Origin: an uncultured Collinsella sp.
Lineage (GTDB): Bacteria > Actinomycetota > Coriobacteriia > Coriobacteriales > Coriobacteriaceae
DNA: 64,000 nt
NCBI GenBank assembly: GCA_958439425.1
Contig: CAUBVH010000001.1
Span: 248,001-312,000 of the forward strand
Direction of reading: 5' to 3'
In this document: positions 26,081-35,519 of the stretch, piece by piece
Position numbering within the stretch: position 1 is the stretch's first letter
How the letters are laid out: each line of letters opens with the position of its first letter
Made by a program: the position numbers and the translations under genes
Notes under the pieces: model-generated
Seen by the model: the letters and a program-made list of their open reading frames with translations, nothing else
Databases searched by the model: none
What the model was told of the DNA's origin: nothing

Positions 26081-26330
26081 CGTACCGCGGAGAATCGAAC
26101 TCTGTGCAGGGCGCGGGCGTTAAGCAAACGCGAAGCGTTTGTAGCCCGCGGGCGAGGGCGGCGGCAGCCGGCCGAAGCCGGTGCAGCAAATACGCGGATT
26201 CTTCGCGCAAAGCTTCAGCCCAATATAGATGCGATGTTTATCGAATTTCAGCTGGCCTCGCCCAGCATCAACGGATCCCCCGTACCGCGGAGAATCGAAC
26301 TCTATGCAGGGCGCGGGCGTAAAGAAAACG
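26081..26330. repeat. 50-bp direct repeat (26081-26130 and 26281-26330) with tmRNA 3'-end similarity
   Basis: Two 50-bp blocks start exactly 200 bp apart and differ at four or five positions. Each contains CGCGGAGAATCGAACTC, the reverse complement of 17 nt of the tmRNA T-arm and acceptor region. The DNA between shows no credible gene. They look like debris of events at the tmRNA 3' end, a common integration site. Confidence 0.7.
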
Positions 26331-26336
26331 CCTCAG

Positions 26337-26552
26337 TGACGCAGAGTGGGACGCGTTTTCCCAATGACTGCCCAGGCGGAAACCGCATCCCGGAATCTAA
26401 GCTCGGAATGGGATACATTTTCCGGATGACGCCTCAAGTGGAAGCTGCGACCCGGAATCGAGCCGTAGAGTGGGACATGCTTTCCCCATGGCAACCCAGG
26501 CGGAAAGCGCATCCCGGAATCGCCCCTCAGAACGGGACGTGCTTTCCGCCAG
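26337..26552. repeat. 62-bp degenerate tandem repeat, about 3.5 units
   Basis: The CCCGGAATC block recurs at 62-bp spacing (26389, 26451, 26513), each preceded by GGCGGAAA-type and GTGGGAC-type blocks. GGAAAGCGCATCCCG and CGGGACGTGCTTTCC are nearly complementary, so each unit can also fold. It fills the space before the patatin gene. Confidence 0.7.
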
Positions 26553-26636
26553 CCGCCCCCTCAACTCCAAAACCCATGCGCCCTCCATTCCAAAACTGGG
26601 TAGAAGAAAGCCAAAACGCAATCGCAGGAGGTCAAT

Positions 26637-27515
26637 ATGACTGCAGAAGATAAGGCAAAGAACGCCGGCAAGGTCGCGCTCGTTTTGGAGGGCGGCAGCT
26701 TCCGCGGGCAATTTACCGCAGGCGTACTCGACGTTCTCATGGAGGCCGGCGTCGAGATTCCGGCGGTATATGGCGTATCGGCCGGCGCTCTCAACGGCGT
26801 GAACTACAAGTCGCATCAGATCGGCCGTGCCAACCGCATCAACCTGGCTTTCTGCAATGACAACCGCTTCATGGGCGCCGCATCGTTTGCGTCCACGGGC
26901 TCCATCGTGGGTTACGATTTTATCTTCAACGATGTCCAGGACCGCCTGGATCCCTTTGACAACGAAGCGTTCGACGCGAGCCCCACCAAGATGTACGCCG
27001 TCGCGACGGACATGCTCTTTGGAACCGCTGCATACCTGCCGGTCAAAAGCGCCGTGCTCGACCTCGATGCCGTGCGCGCCTCGACGTCGCTGCCGCTGGT
27101 GACGCCGCCGGTCGAGATCGATGGGCACAAATACGTCGACGGCGGCGTAGCCGATTCGGTCCCCATCGAGCACGTGCTGGAGGAGGCCGGCTTCGACCGT
27201 GCAGTCGTCATTGTCACGCAGGATCGCTCGTACGAGAAAAAGCCCTACGAGTTTATGCCCGCCGCACGCGCTCGCTATGCCGACTACCCCTACCTGCTTG
27301 AGGCTATCGAGACGCGCCACGACCGCTATAACATCCAGCGCATGCATCTGTGGAAGTATGAGCGCGAGGGCCGCGCGCTGGTCGTTGCTCCACAAAAGCC
27401 GGTCGAGGTCGGTCACGTTGAGCATGATCCGGCAAAGCTCCTCGACCTCTATATTCAGGGCCGCCAGGAGGCAAAGCGCCTACTGAGTGATATCGAGGCA
27501 TTTGTCGAGCGCTAG
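26637..27515 (+). CDS. patatin-like phospholipase
   Basis: This 292-aa patatin-family hydrolase shows the oxyanion loop LEGGSFRG (about residues 16-23), the nucleophile elbow GVSAG and the catalytic Asp in VDGGVADS. The last third is helical, as in the short bacterial RssA/YjjU type. A strong AGGAGG precedes the ATG. The lipid substrate is not evident. It has no signal peptide, so a cytoplasmic or membrane-face role is likely. Confidence 0.9.
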   Translation: MTAEDKAKNAGKVALVLEGGSFRGQFTAGVLDVLMEAGVEIPAVYGVSAGALNGVNYKSHQIGRANRINLAFCNDNRFMGAASFASTGSIVGYDFIFNDVQDRLDPFDNEAFDASPTKMYAVATDMLFGTAAYLPVKSAVLDLDAVRASTSLPLVTPPVEIDGHKYVDGGVADSVPIEHVLEEAGFDRAVVIVTQDRSYEKKPYEFMPAARARYADYPYLLEAIETRHDRYNIQRMHLWKYEREGRALVVAPQKPVEVGHVEHDPAKLLDLYIQGRQEAKRLLSDIEAFVER

Positions 27516-27578
27516 TGTCGCGACGTCATGACCCATGGATGACATGTGCAGAAACTCTGGTCGGAGCCAAAATACCTG

Positions 27579-27606
27579 TTGACTCGGGCGGCGAGCGGGG
27601 TAATAT
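27579..27606 (+). promoter_or_regulatory. promoter of rplM-rpsI
   Basis: TTGACT (27579-27584), 16-nt spacer and TAATAT (27601-27606), about 65 nt before the L13 start. Confidence 0.7.
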
Positions 27607-27672
27607 GGACGGGTTACTTGCAGAGCCCCGTGAATCTCTGTAACAACACGTACTGTACATGGAGGAGTCTAA

Positions 27673-28116
27673 GTGATTTCGAAATCGACTCACTACGCCA
27701 AGCAGGGCGAGGTCCAGCGCAACTGGGTTCTCGTCGACGCCGATGGTGCTGTCCTGGGCCGTCTTGCCACCCAGATCGCAATGATCCTGCGCGGTAAGAA
27801 CAAGCCCCAGTTCACGCCCAACAGCGACTGCGGCGACTTCGTTGTCGTCATCAACGCCGATAAGGTCCAGCTTACCGGCAACAAGGCCGACACGAAGACC
27901 TATTATCGCCACAGCGGCTACAACGGCGGCCTCAAGGCTGAGAGCTTCCGCCAGGCTATGGAGAAGCACCCGGAGAAGGTCATCGAGCGCGCCGTTCGCG
28001 GCATGCTGCCCAAGACCACCCTCGGCCGTGCCCAGATGACCAAGCTTAAGGTCTACGCTGGTGCCGAGCATCCGCACGCTGCCCAGAACCCCACGAAGAT
28101 TGAGCTGGAGGCTTAA
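27673..28116 (+). CDS. rplM: 50S ribosomal protein L13
   Basis: This 147-aa protein has the L13 hallmarks WVLVDADGAVLGRLAT, GDFVVVINADKV, YYRHSGYNGGL and AVRGMLPKTTLGR. The start is GTG at 27673, five bases after GGAGGAG. An rplM-rpsI pair is the usual bacterial arrangement. Confidence 0.96.
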   Translation: MISKSTHYAKQGEVQRNWVLVDADGAVLGRLATQIAMILRGKNKPQFTPNSDCGDFVVVINADKVQLTGNKADTKTYYRHSGYNGGLKAESFRQAMEKHPEKVIERAVRGMLPKTTLGRAQMTKLKVYAGAEHPHAAQNPTKIELEA

Positions 28117-28118
28117 AG

Positions 28119-28514
<396 letters not shown>

Positions 28515-28544
28515 GGTTTTATCTCCTTACGAGATACAATGTAC

Positions 28545-28587
28545 AAGCGGGGCCTACCGACTGCTCGGTGGGTCCCGCTTTTCTTTT
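28545..28587 (+). terminator. terminator of rplM-rpsI
   Basis: AAGCGGG...ACCGA pairs with TCGGT...CCCGCTT, followed by TTCTTTT. Confidence 0.88.
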
Positions 28588-28636
28588 CGACTAGGGTGGG
28601 CGGTTGCATATCGCCTGCTAGGGAAGGAGCGATCCT

Positions 28637-29974
28637 ATGCCCCAGAACATCTTCGGTACCGACGGCGTCCGTGGCGTCGCCAATGCCGACCTCTCGTGCG
28701 ACCTTGCGTTTCGCCTGGGCCGCGCGGCGACCAAGTTTCTTGGTCCGGATATCTGCGTCGGCCGCGACACGCGTCTTTCGGGCACTATGCTCGAGAGCGC
28801 TCTGACTGCCGGCATCATGGCCGAGGGTGGCCGTCCGCACTGCTGCGGCGTCATCCCCACGCCCGCCGTGGCGCTGCTCACCGTCCAAAATGAGCTCGAC
28901 GGCGGCATCGTCATCTCCGCTTCGCACAATCCGCCGGAGTTCAACGGCATCAAGTTCTTTAGCCGCAAGGGTATGAAGCTTCCCGATGCTGTCGAGGAAG
29001 AGATCAGCGCCTGGGTCATGTCCGAGGAAGCCATGGCTGCCGATACGCTGCCGACTGGCGCCGGCGTGGGCCACATTATCAAGATGAAGGACGCTCGCAA
29101 GGCATACGTCGACCACGCCATCGATACGCTTGATGGTCTGAGGCTCGATGGCCTGGTCGTTGCCGTCGACTGCGGCCATGGCGCTTCTTGCCAGACCACG
29201 CCCGCTGCGCTGCAGCGCCTGGGTGCCACGGTCCATGCCATCAACACCGATTACTGTGGCACTGACATTAACGTTGAATGCGGCTCTACGCACCTCGAGC
29301 CCCTGCGCGAGCTCGTGCTGCGCACCCACGCCGATATCGGCCTGGCCCACGACGGCGACGCCGATCGCGTGCTGTTCGTGGACAGCGAGGGCAATGAGAT
29401 CGACGGTGACTACATCCTGGCTATCTGCGGCTCCGATCTCGCCGCCCGCGGCAAGCTCGCCAACTCCGAGATCGTCTCGACCGTCATGTGCAACCTGGGC
29501 TTCTCCATCGCTATGAAGGAGCAGGGCTTCGAGATGGTTCAGACCGCCGTGGGGGACCGCTACGTTTTGGAGCGCATGCTCGCGGATGGCGCCGTCATCG
29601 GCGGCGAACAGTCCGGCCACATCATCTTCCTGGAGCACAACACCACCGGTGACGGCCTGGTGACGGCTCTGCAGCTGCTGGCCGTGCTCAAGCGCACCGG
29701 TCGTACCCTCACTGATCTTGCCGGCATCATGAAGAAGTACCCGCAGGTACTCGTCAACGTGCATTCCGACAACAAGGCCGGCCTGGACGATTGCCAGCCC
29801 ATCTGGGATGCCGTCGCTGCCGCCGAGAAGGAGCTTGACGGCCGCGGCCGCATTCTGGTGCGCCCGAGCGGTACCGAGCCGCTGGTCCGTGTTATGGCCG
29901 AGGCGGAGACGCACGAGCTCACTCAGCGTGTTGTCGACGACATCGTCGAGGTTGTCAAGCGCGAACTTCCCTAA
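28637..29974 (+). CDS. glmM: phosphoglucosamine mutase
   Basis: This 445-aa enzyme interconverts glucosamine-6-phosphate and glucosamine-1-phosphate for peptidoglycan. All four loops are present: phosphoserine ISASHNPP (Ser96), metal site DGDADR, sugar site GGEQSGH and phosphate site RPSGTEP. The N-terminus FGTDGVRG is family specific. GGGAAGGAG precedes the ATG. Together with nagB further on it sets the flow of amino sugar. Confidence 0.97.
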   Translation: MPQNIFGTDGVRGVANADLSCDLAFRLGRAATKFLGPDICVGRDTRLSGTMLESALTAGIMAEGGRPHCCGVIPTPAVALLTVQNELDGGIVISASHNPPEFNGIKFFSRKGMKLPDAVEEEISAWVMSEEAMAADTLPTGAGVGHIIKMKDARKAYVDHAIDTLDGLRLDGLVVAVDCGHGASCQTTPAALQRLGATVHAINTDYCGTDINVECGSTHLEPLRELVLRTHADIGLAHDGDADRVLFVDSEGNEIDGDYILAICGSDLAARGKLANSEIVSTVMCNLGFSIAMKEQGFEMVQTAVGDRYVLERMLADGAVIGGEQSGHIIFLEHNTTGDGLVTALQLLAVLKRTGRTLTDLAGIMKKYPQVLVNVHSDNKAGLDDCQPIWDAVAAAEKELDGRGRILVRPSGTEPLVRVMAEAETHELTQRVVDDIVEVVKRELP

Positions 29975-30045
29975 TGGTCAAAAACGGGTGCCAAGTGGTA
30001 AACTGTTAAAGCTATTTTGATTGATTGGTATGTCCGAGGGGGAGC

Positions 30046-30543
30046 ATGTTCACTAAAGTCCTAAGGTCTTTTGGTATGCGTGGACGAGTTCTTACGCTGG
30101 ATGCTCCCATCTCGGGCGACGTCATTCCGTTGTCCGAGGTCAATGACCAGACATTTGCCACCGGCCTTTTGGGCCAGGGCGTGGCGATTCAGCCTACCGG
30201 CACGCGTGTGATTGCGCCGGCAGACGCCAAGGTCGAGGCCATTTTTCCCACGGGTCACGCCGTTGCGCTCAACACGGTCGATGGCCTAGACGTGCTCATC
30301 CACGTTGGTTTGGACACTGTTCAGCTTGAGGGTAAGCATTTTAGCGTGCATGCACAGGTGGGCGATGTCGTCCATAAGGGTGACGTGCTCATCGAGTTCG
30401 ATCGCGAGGCAATTGCTGCCGAGGGCTACGATGTGACGGTTCCCATCTTGGTGTGCAACTCCGTTGAGTTCTCGAGTATCAAGGGCTCCGTTGGTGCGCA
30501 TGTCGAAGAGATGGACCAGCTCATCGTTGCTCGCGAGCGCTAG
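30046..30543 (+). CDS. crr: PTS system glucose-type IIA component
   Basis: This 165-aa stand-alone IIA-Glc domain has active-site histidines His71 (PTGHAVAL) and His86 (LIHVGLDTV, the phosphorylated one). GGGGGAGC lies before the ATG at 30046. An ATG seven codons upstream is less well placed. No IIBC gene is adjacent, so it serves a transporter encoded elsewhere and may also be regulatory. Confidence 0.9.
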   Translation: MFTKVLRSFGMRGRVLTLDAPISGDVIPLSEVNDQTFATGLLGQGVAIQPTGTRVIAPADAKVEAIFPTGHAVALNTVDGLDVLIHVGLDTVQLEGKHFSVHAQVGDVVHKGDVLIEFDREAIAAEGYDVTVPILVCNSVEFSSIKGSVGAHVEEMDQLIVARER

Positions 30544-30585
30544 CAAGTGCACGTGGCCATTAGCCTACAATTCAAACACGTTTAT

Positions 30586-30615
30586 GGAGGGCGCCCTTGA
30601 AAGAGGGCGCCCTCC
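30586..30615. other. perfect hairpin without T tract
   Basis: GGAGGGCGCCCT and AGGGCGCCCTCC form a GC-rich stem between the IIA gene and nagB. The lack of a T tract on either side makes it a poor intrinsic terminator. The rest of the 270-bp gap has another dyad (GTGGCCGCA/TGCGGCC, about 30729-30748) but no gene. Confidence 0.55.
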
Positions 30616-30815
30616 GTGGCAAGATGGGATTTGTCCGAAGCTAAACGGCTTTGGGTCACCGTGGACGGGCAGGGGCCTCGACGCGGCTAGACACGAGACA
30701 CATACATTACGCGACCTCGCCCTGGTGGCCGCACACGTTGGTTGCGGCCGACGCGGGCCGCGGGCAAGTGCTTGTAAGGGGAGCCTTGCCTCTCTTGTAC
30801 GAGAAAGGACGCGTA

Positions 30816-31544
30816 ATGAAGATCATTAAAGCTAAAGACTACGAGGATATGAGCCGCAAGGCAGCCAATATCATCTCGGCGCAGGTTATTCTCAAGCCCG
30901 ACTGCGTGCTGGGCCTTGCCACCGGCTCCACCCCGATCGGTGCCTACAAGCAGCTCGCTGCTTGGTACGAGAAGGGCGACGTCGACTTTGCCGAGGTCAG
31001 CACCTACAACCTGGACGAGTATCGCGGCCTTTCGCACGACGATCCCCAGAGCTATCACTACTTTATGCGTGAGAACTTCTTCGATCACATCAACATCGAC
31101 CTGAACAACACGCATGTGCCCGACGGTTCCAACCCCGACGCCGCCGCTGCCTGCTCTGAGTACGACAAGATCGTCGCCGCCGCCGGTTACCCGGATCTGC
31201 AGCTGCTCGGCATTGGCAACAACGGCCACATCGGCTTCAACGAGCCCGATGACCACTTCTCCAAGGGCACGCACTGCGTCGACCTCACCGAGAGCACCAT
31301 TCAGGCCAACAGCCGCCTGTTCGACAGCATCGACGACGTTCCCCGTCAGGCCTACACCATGGGCACCCAGACCATCATGTATGCCCGCATGATCCTGGTC
31401 GTCGCCAACGGCGAGGCCAAGGCTCAGGCCGTGCATGACATGTGCTATGGCCCGGTTACGCCCGCGTGCCCGGCTTCGATCCTGCAGCTGCACACCAACT
31501 GCGTTGTCGTTGCCGACGAGGCCGCCCTTTCGCTCTGCGAGTAG
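30816..31544 (+). CDS. nagB: glucosamine-6-phosphate deaminase
   Basis: This 242-aa enzyme converts GlcN-6-P to fructose-6-P and ammonia. It has GLATGSTPIG (phosphate loop), NLDEYRGL with the catalytic Asp, and GIGNNGHIGFNEP with the ring-opening His. GAAAGGAC precedes the ATG at 30816. Length equals that of the short Gram-positive NagB type without the allosteric C-terminus of the E. coli enzyme. Confidence 0.95.
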   Translation: MKIIKAKDYEDMSRKAANIISAQVILKPDCVLGLATGSTPIGAYKQLAAWYEKGDVDFAEVSTYNLDEYRGLSHDDPQSYHYFMRENFFDHINIDLNNTHVPDGSNPDAAAACSEYDKIVAAAGYPDLQLLGIGNNGHIGFNEPDDHFSKGTHCVDLTESTIQANSRLFDSIDDVPRQAYTMGTQTIMYARMILVVANGEAKAQAVHDMCYGPVTPACPASILQLHTNCVVVADEAALSLCE

Positions 31545-31576
31545 CGCGAATCCTGCACCTCGACATAGCCTTGCCT

Positions 31577-31604
31577 AAGGCCTCCGCTTTGCGGGGGCCT
31601 TTTT
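31577..31604 (+). terminator. terminator of nagB
   Basis: AAGGCC.CCGC and GCGGGGGCCTT form a stem followed by TTTTT. Confidence 0.88.
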
Positions 31605-31992
31605 GCTATCCCTTTCCGCCCGCTTGACCAAAATCTTGCCGCAAGCTTGGCGAATGCCGGATGTCAAACAGCTTGATTCATTCCATACCAGATTCTATGC
31701 AAAAATGCCACTAAAAGGTCGTAGACGGTAGCGGGTGCTAGGCGAGTTGAATGACATGGCTGAACCTTGTTCATTTGCGTTACACTGCCGCTTAGATGGG
31801 ACAAGCTGACAAGCTCATTTACCTGCTTAAAGACCGATTAGTCGGGGGATTAATAAGAATCGGCCCTCGCTGTACAAAAACTTGCCGCTTGCGTACCAAA
31901 AGACAACCTAAAATACAAGGTCGCTCTATTCATAGCGCGGCTTGTATGGTCTTGCGGCTACAGTGTCCATACGGTCGAGTTGAGGAGCGGGC
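31605..31992. other. intergenic region upstream of the STAND regulator
   Basis: This is about 390 bp with no credible ORF. A TAAAAT at 31909-31914 is a possible -10, without a well-spaced -35. GAGGAGCGGGC at its end is the ribosome site of the next gene. Confidence 0.4.
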
Positions 31993-34992
31993 ATGGTAAA
32001 CGATTTGGGCAGTATAGACGACCTCGAGCTGATGCCGCTGGGCGGAGGCTATATGGTGCGACGCGAACGCTTGATGAATGAGCTTCTCGCCAAGGGCCGA
32101 AAGGCCGGCATCGTGGTTCTTTATGCGCCCGACGGGTTTGGGAAGACTTCGGTGCTGCTGCAGTACACCCATGAGGTTAAATGCGACCCGACGCGAGGCC
32201 CCGTGCGGATTATCGAGGCCGATCGCGCCACTGGGCGCGAGGTGTTTATGCAGCTCGAGGTGGTTACCGAAGAACTCAAAGACAAACCGCACTCCCTTAT
32301 CGCGATTGATAATGTGCCAAACCTCGATCAGCACGATACCGAAGACCTTATCGACAGGATTCGCGGCCTGCGCGCTATGGGGGTAGGGGTCTTTATCTCC
32401 TGCCGTCCTTCAAATCGTCAACTGATTCATGGGCTGGGCGATTCGGTTAAGATCAATGCGCAGATGCTCAAGGTACATGCCTATGAGTATTCGGCGTGGG
32501 CATCGGCGTTTTCGATCAGCACATCGCTCGACTTTTATCAGCTCACGCAGGGCGTGCCCGAGCTCGTTTCGGCATTGCAGACGGGTCTGTATGGCCAAGG
32601 CGACGTAGCCGGTCTGCTCGAAAACGAGATTGTCAACGTATATGGCGCGGCACTTGTCGACCTGGCTTCGCTCGACAATAATGCACTGTTTTGCGTGGCA
32701 TGTCTCATGATTTTGATGGGCGAGGGCAATATCGCAGAACTCGAGGCTTGCGGGGTGAGGCTATCGATGGTCGACCAGTCCTACTTCGTACGCGACTACC
32801 CGATCTTTGGCTTGGACCCCGCCGAGCGGAGTTTTACGTGTCTGGGCACGGAGGATAACGGACGCTTGCGCTTGCGTAAGTTGGTGGCCGAGGTTCGCCC
32901 CGAACTTGTTCCGAGGGCGGCCCGGATTTTGCTTAAGGCGGGCCGATGCGATGCGGCGATGGGCCTGGCGGACGCCTTTTTGGACCGTGATGCGGTCCTT
33001 GAACTTGCTGGGCAGTATGGGGTCGATCTGGCTCTGACGGGGCACGGGGCCGATATCTGCCGAGCAGCGCTGGGCACGATCGATGCCGAGGATCCGGCTC
33101 CAGAGCCAACGCCTGCCGAGGCGCTTGGCGTATATCTGGCAGCGGTCAGCGTGTCCAATACAAAGCTCGCTCGCTATATGGCATCGGTCATCGAGCGCGG
33201 GGGCGAACGGGCGGCCTGCGAAATAGACCCTGTTTCATGGAGGGTGGCCCAGACACTGACGGCTGTTTGCTATGGGGACAACGGGCTTGGGCTTCCTACG
33301 AACCTGACCGTGCCAGAAATCGAGACATCCCATACCGCACTCGATATGTTGTCCGCGCATATCGAGGTCAAGCGCTGCCTGACCGAGCGGGGAGATGACG
33401 GCGGCGTTCTACAGCAGCTCAAAACGAGCAAGGCCTACGACTGTGAGCTCGACATCGCGGGGATTGTTATACGGGCCGATAACATGCTGGTGGAGCTCTT
33501 TGACGGGTCGTTTACGGGAACCGACGAGCGCGACGACGAGATGACGGTGGTGCGGGAGGCGCTCGACGTACGTGGGCTTAAGGCGATGGCTATCTGGGTG
33601 CGCATGGTGCTGGCGGCACGGCGGCTCCTTTCCGGCCTGCCGGTAACCGACGATGCGGCGTTCAACGAGCTCGATCGTTTTGCCGTGCGCATGCGCGATA
33701 ATCAGATTCAGCTGTTTGGCCTGTTGCTAGAAGGCTGGCAGTCGCTGGCAGAGGGACGGCCGGTTAATGCAAAGTTCCGTGCGGTCCAAGTGCTCAAACT
33801 TGCCGAGGAGTCGATTGCGTACATGCGCGATAACGCATTGCTGCTGGAGCGCGCGGCGTATCTGCGTAACACCTCGATGGTTTCGGTGCGTGAGGAAGCG
33901 GAGTTGCTCGATATAAGCCAGACGCAGGTTGGTGGAGCGGAGGCCTGGATGGTGGCGCTGCATTTGGCCTGTGCGGGCCGAGACAGCGATCTTGCGGCCT
34001 GGATGTCCATGAATCGTGCGGGGATTCTGGAGCCATCGTATCGGCTCTTTGCGCGCCTTGCCATGCATTGTCTGGGCGAGCCGGCGACCAGGATTCGCAA
34101 GAAGCTTCCCGTGCGCGAGCTGTCGCGGTACTCGCTGCGCGACGATTTGGAAGGGGAGGGCGAGCGCCTGTTCCAGGCCGGCGAGGTTGAAGCCGTTGAT
34201 ACCATTGACCATATCGAGATTCGCATGTTTGGTGCGTTTCGCGCCGAGCGCGACGGGTTTCCCATCACGGACAAAATGTGGCGCCGCAAGAAGGCGGCGA
34301 CACTTGCCGAGCGGCTTGCGCTGGGCATGGATGCGCTCGTCGATCGTGAGACGCTGGCCATGGAGTTGTGGCCCCATGCCGAGTTCAATAGCGCCCGCAA
34401 CAACCTGTACTCGACGATATCGCGCTTGCGGTCGGCTTTGGGACCGACGCCGGATGGCAAGTCGTGTGTGCTCATCCAAAATGAATGCATCGGACTCAAC
34501 GGCGACTACGTCAAGACCGATGTACGGCTGTTTGACCAGATAAGCCGCGAGGTTTTGGGAAATCGCACGGGTGCGCGCGGGCCCCATTTAGTTGAGCTGT
34601 GCCTTAAGATTGAGCAGCTTTATGCCGGGCCGCTGTATGTTCCCAATGGCTGTAACCCCACCTACTTTTTGCGTATGCGACGCATTATGCAGTCAAAGTA
34701 CATCGATTGCATGATTAAGGGAGCAAATGCCGCCCTAGAAGAAAACGACCTGCAGTCGGCGATTTGGCTGGCGGAGTCGGGGCTTCGGCAGGAAACGGCG
34801 CGTGAGGATATGGTGCGCTGCGCCATGCGCGTCTACAGCGCGGCGGGGCGGCGGCGCGATATCGTCGAGCTGTACAGCGGGCATATGCACCATCTAAGGG
34901 AGCAGGTCAATGGCGTGCCCGAGCCCGAGACGCGGCGTCTATACGAGCGCTTGGTGGAGGGGCGGCTCAATCGCGTGCTGGTCGAGCGATAA
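31993..34992 (+). CDS. large STAND-type regulator with C-terminal winged-helix/BTAD module
   Basis: This 999-aa protein has an N-terminal P-loop ATPase with Walker A APDGFGKTS (about residues 44-52) and Walker B LIAIDNV (about 100), and a helical middle of about 450 residues of TPR/HEAT character. At about 740-840 there is an OmpR-type winged-helix segment (IRMFGAFRAERDG, then LAMELWPHAEFNSARNNLYSTISRLRSALG). A BTAD-like helical domain closes the protein, the order seen in SARP/AfsR relatives turned around. It likely switches a transcriptional programme on ligand or ATP binding. No target operon is adjacent, and the downstream genes run the other way. Confidence 0.78.
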   Translation: MVNDLGSIDDLELMPLGGGYMVRRERLMNELLAKGRKAGIVVLYAPDGFGKTSVLLQYTHEVKCDPTRGPVRIIEADRATGREVFMQLEVVTEELKDKPHSLIAIDNVPNLDQHDTEDLIDRIRGLRAMGVGVFISCRPSNRQLIHGLGDSVKINAQMLKVHAYEYSAWASAFSISTSLDFYQLTQGVPELVSALQTGLYGQGDVAGLLENEIVNVYGAALVDLASLDNNALFCVACLMILMGEGNIAELEACGVRLSMVDQSYFVRDYPIFGLDPAERSFTCLGTEDNGRLRLRKLVAEVRPELVPRAARILLKAGRCDAAMGLADAFLDRDAVLELAGQYGVDLALTGHGADICRAALGTIDAEDPAPEPTPAEALGVYLAAVSVSNTKLARYMASVIERGGERAACEIDPVSWRVAQTLTAVCYGDNGLGLPTNLTVPEIETSHTALDMLSAHIEVKRCLTERGDDGGVLQQLKTSKAYDCELDIAGIVIRADNMLVELFDGSFTGTDERDDEMTVVREALDVRGLKAMAIWVRMVLAARRLLSGLPVTDDAAFNELDRFAVRMRDNQIQLFGLLLEGWQSLAEGRPVNAKFRAVQVLKLAEESIAYMRDNALLLERAAYLRNTSMVSVREEAELLDISQTQVGGAEAWMVALHLACAGRDSDLAAWMSMNRAGILEPSYRLFARLAMHCLGEPATRIRKKLPVRELSRYSLRDDLEGEGERLFQAGEVEAVDTIDHIEIRMFGAFRAERDGFPITDKMWRRKKAATLAERLALGMDALVDRETLAMELWPHAEFNSARNNLYSTISRLRSALGPTPDGKSCVLIQNECIGLNGDYVKTDVRLFDQISREVLGNRTGARGPHLVELCLKIEQLYAGPLYVPNGCNPTYFLRMRRIMQSKYIDCMIKGANAALEENDLQSAIWLAESGLRQETAREDMVRCAMRVYSAAGRRRDIVELYSGHMHHLREQVNGVPEPETRRLYERLVEGRLNRVLVER

Positions 34993-35026
34993 AAAACGGG
35001 CGCCCGAAGTACTTGGGCACCCGTAA
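34991..35026 (-). terminator. terminator of yhbY (minus strand)
   Basis: On the minus strand ACGGGTGCCC pairs with GGGCGCCCGT and runs into TTTTTT. It abuts the stop of the regulator and separates the convergent genes. Confidence 0.85.
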
Positions 35027-35061
35027 GCTTGCTATGTGTTGGCTCGCCGGATCATTGGCTC

Positions 35062-35361
35062 TTAGACGAGCTTGATCTTCTCGATGTCCTTGCGCGAGGA
35101 CTCGCGATACAGCGAGAACTTGCGGCCGATGACCTGAACGACCTCGGCGTGGCAGCGCTCGGCAAGCTCTTCGGCGGCCTCGCGGGCAGAAAGGCTGGAG
35201 CCGTCCAGTACAGAGCACTTAACGAGCTCATGCTTCTCCAGATAGGCGACCGTCTGCTCGACGGTGCCCTCGTTGATATCGGACTTGCCGATGATGATGG
35301 CGGGGTTGAGGTGATGGGCCATGCTGCGAAGCTGCTTGACCTGGGCTCCTGTCAGTGCCAT
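35062..35361 (-). CDS. yhbY: CRM-domain RNA-binding protein YhbY
   Basis: This 99-aa single CRM domain begins LTGAQVKQLRSMAHHLNP, continues with the GxxG-type loop IIIGKSDIN, and ends FSLYRESSRKD. Members associate with the 50S precursor. The gene is monocistronic with its own terminator. Confidence 0.92.
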   Translation of the reverse strand: MALTGAQVKQLRSMAHHLNPAIIIGKSDINEGTVEQTVAYLEKHELVKCSVLDGSSLSAREAAEELAERCHAEVVQVIGRKFSLYRESSRKDIEKIKLV

Positions 35362-35519
35362 GGGTTCTCGCTTTCTATGTATGGGGCGCCCCGCGACGGG
35401 GCCTTAATCTACGTGAGCTGTCCCACGATAGCGCAGGAACGGCGCGGTGTGGGGCGCGTTTGCCCAGTTCGCAAAGAATGCGGATGCCGAGGTGATGGGC
35501 AGCTCGGGCTGTGAACGGG

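Noticed and set aside
26337..26552. CRISPR array
   Set aside because: The 62-bp units are degenerate and contiguous, without constant repeats separated by unique spacers, and no cas gene is in the window.
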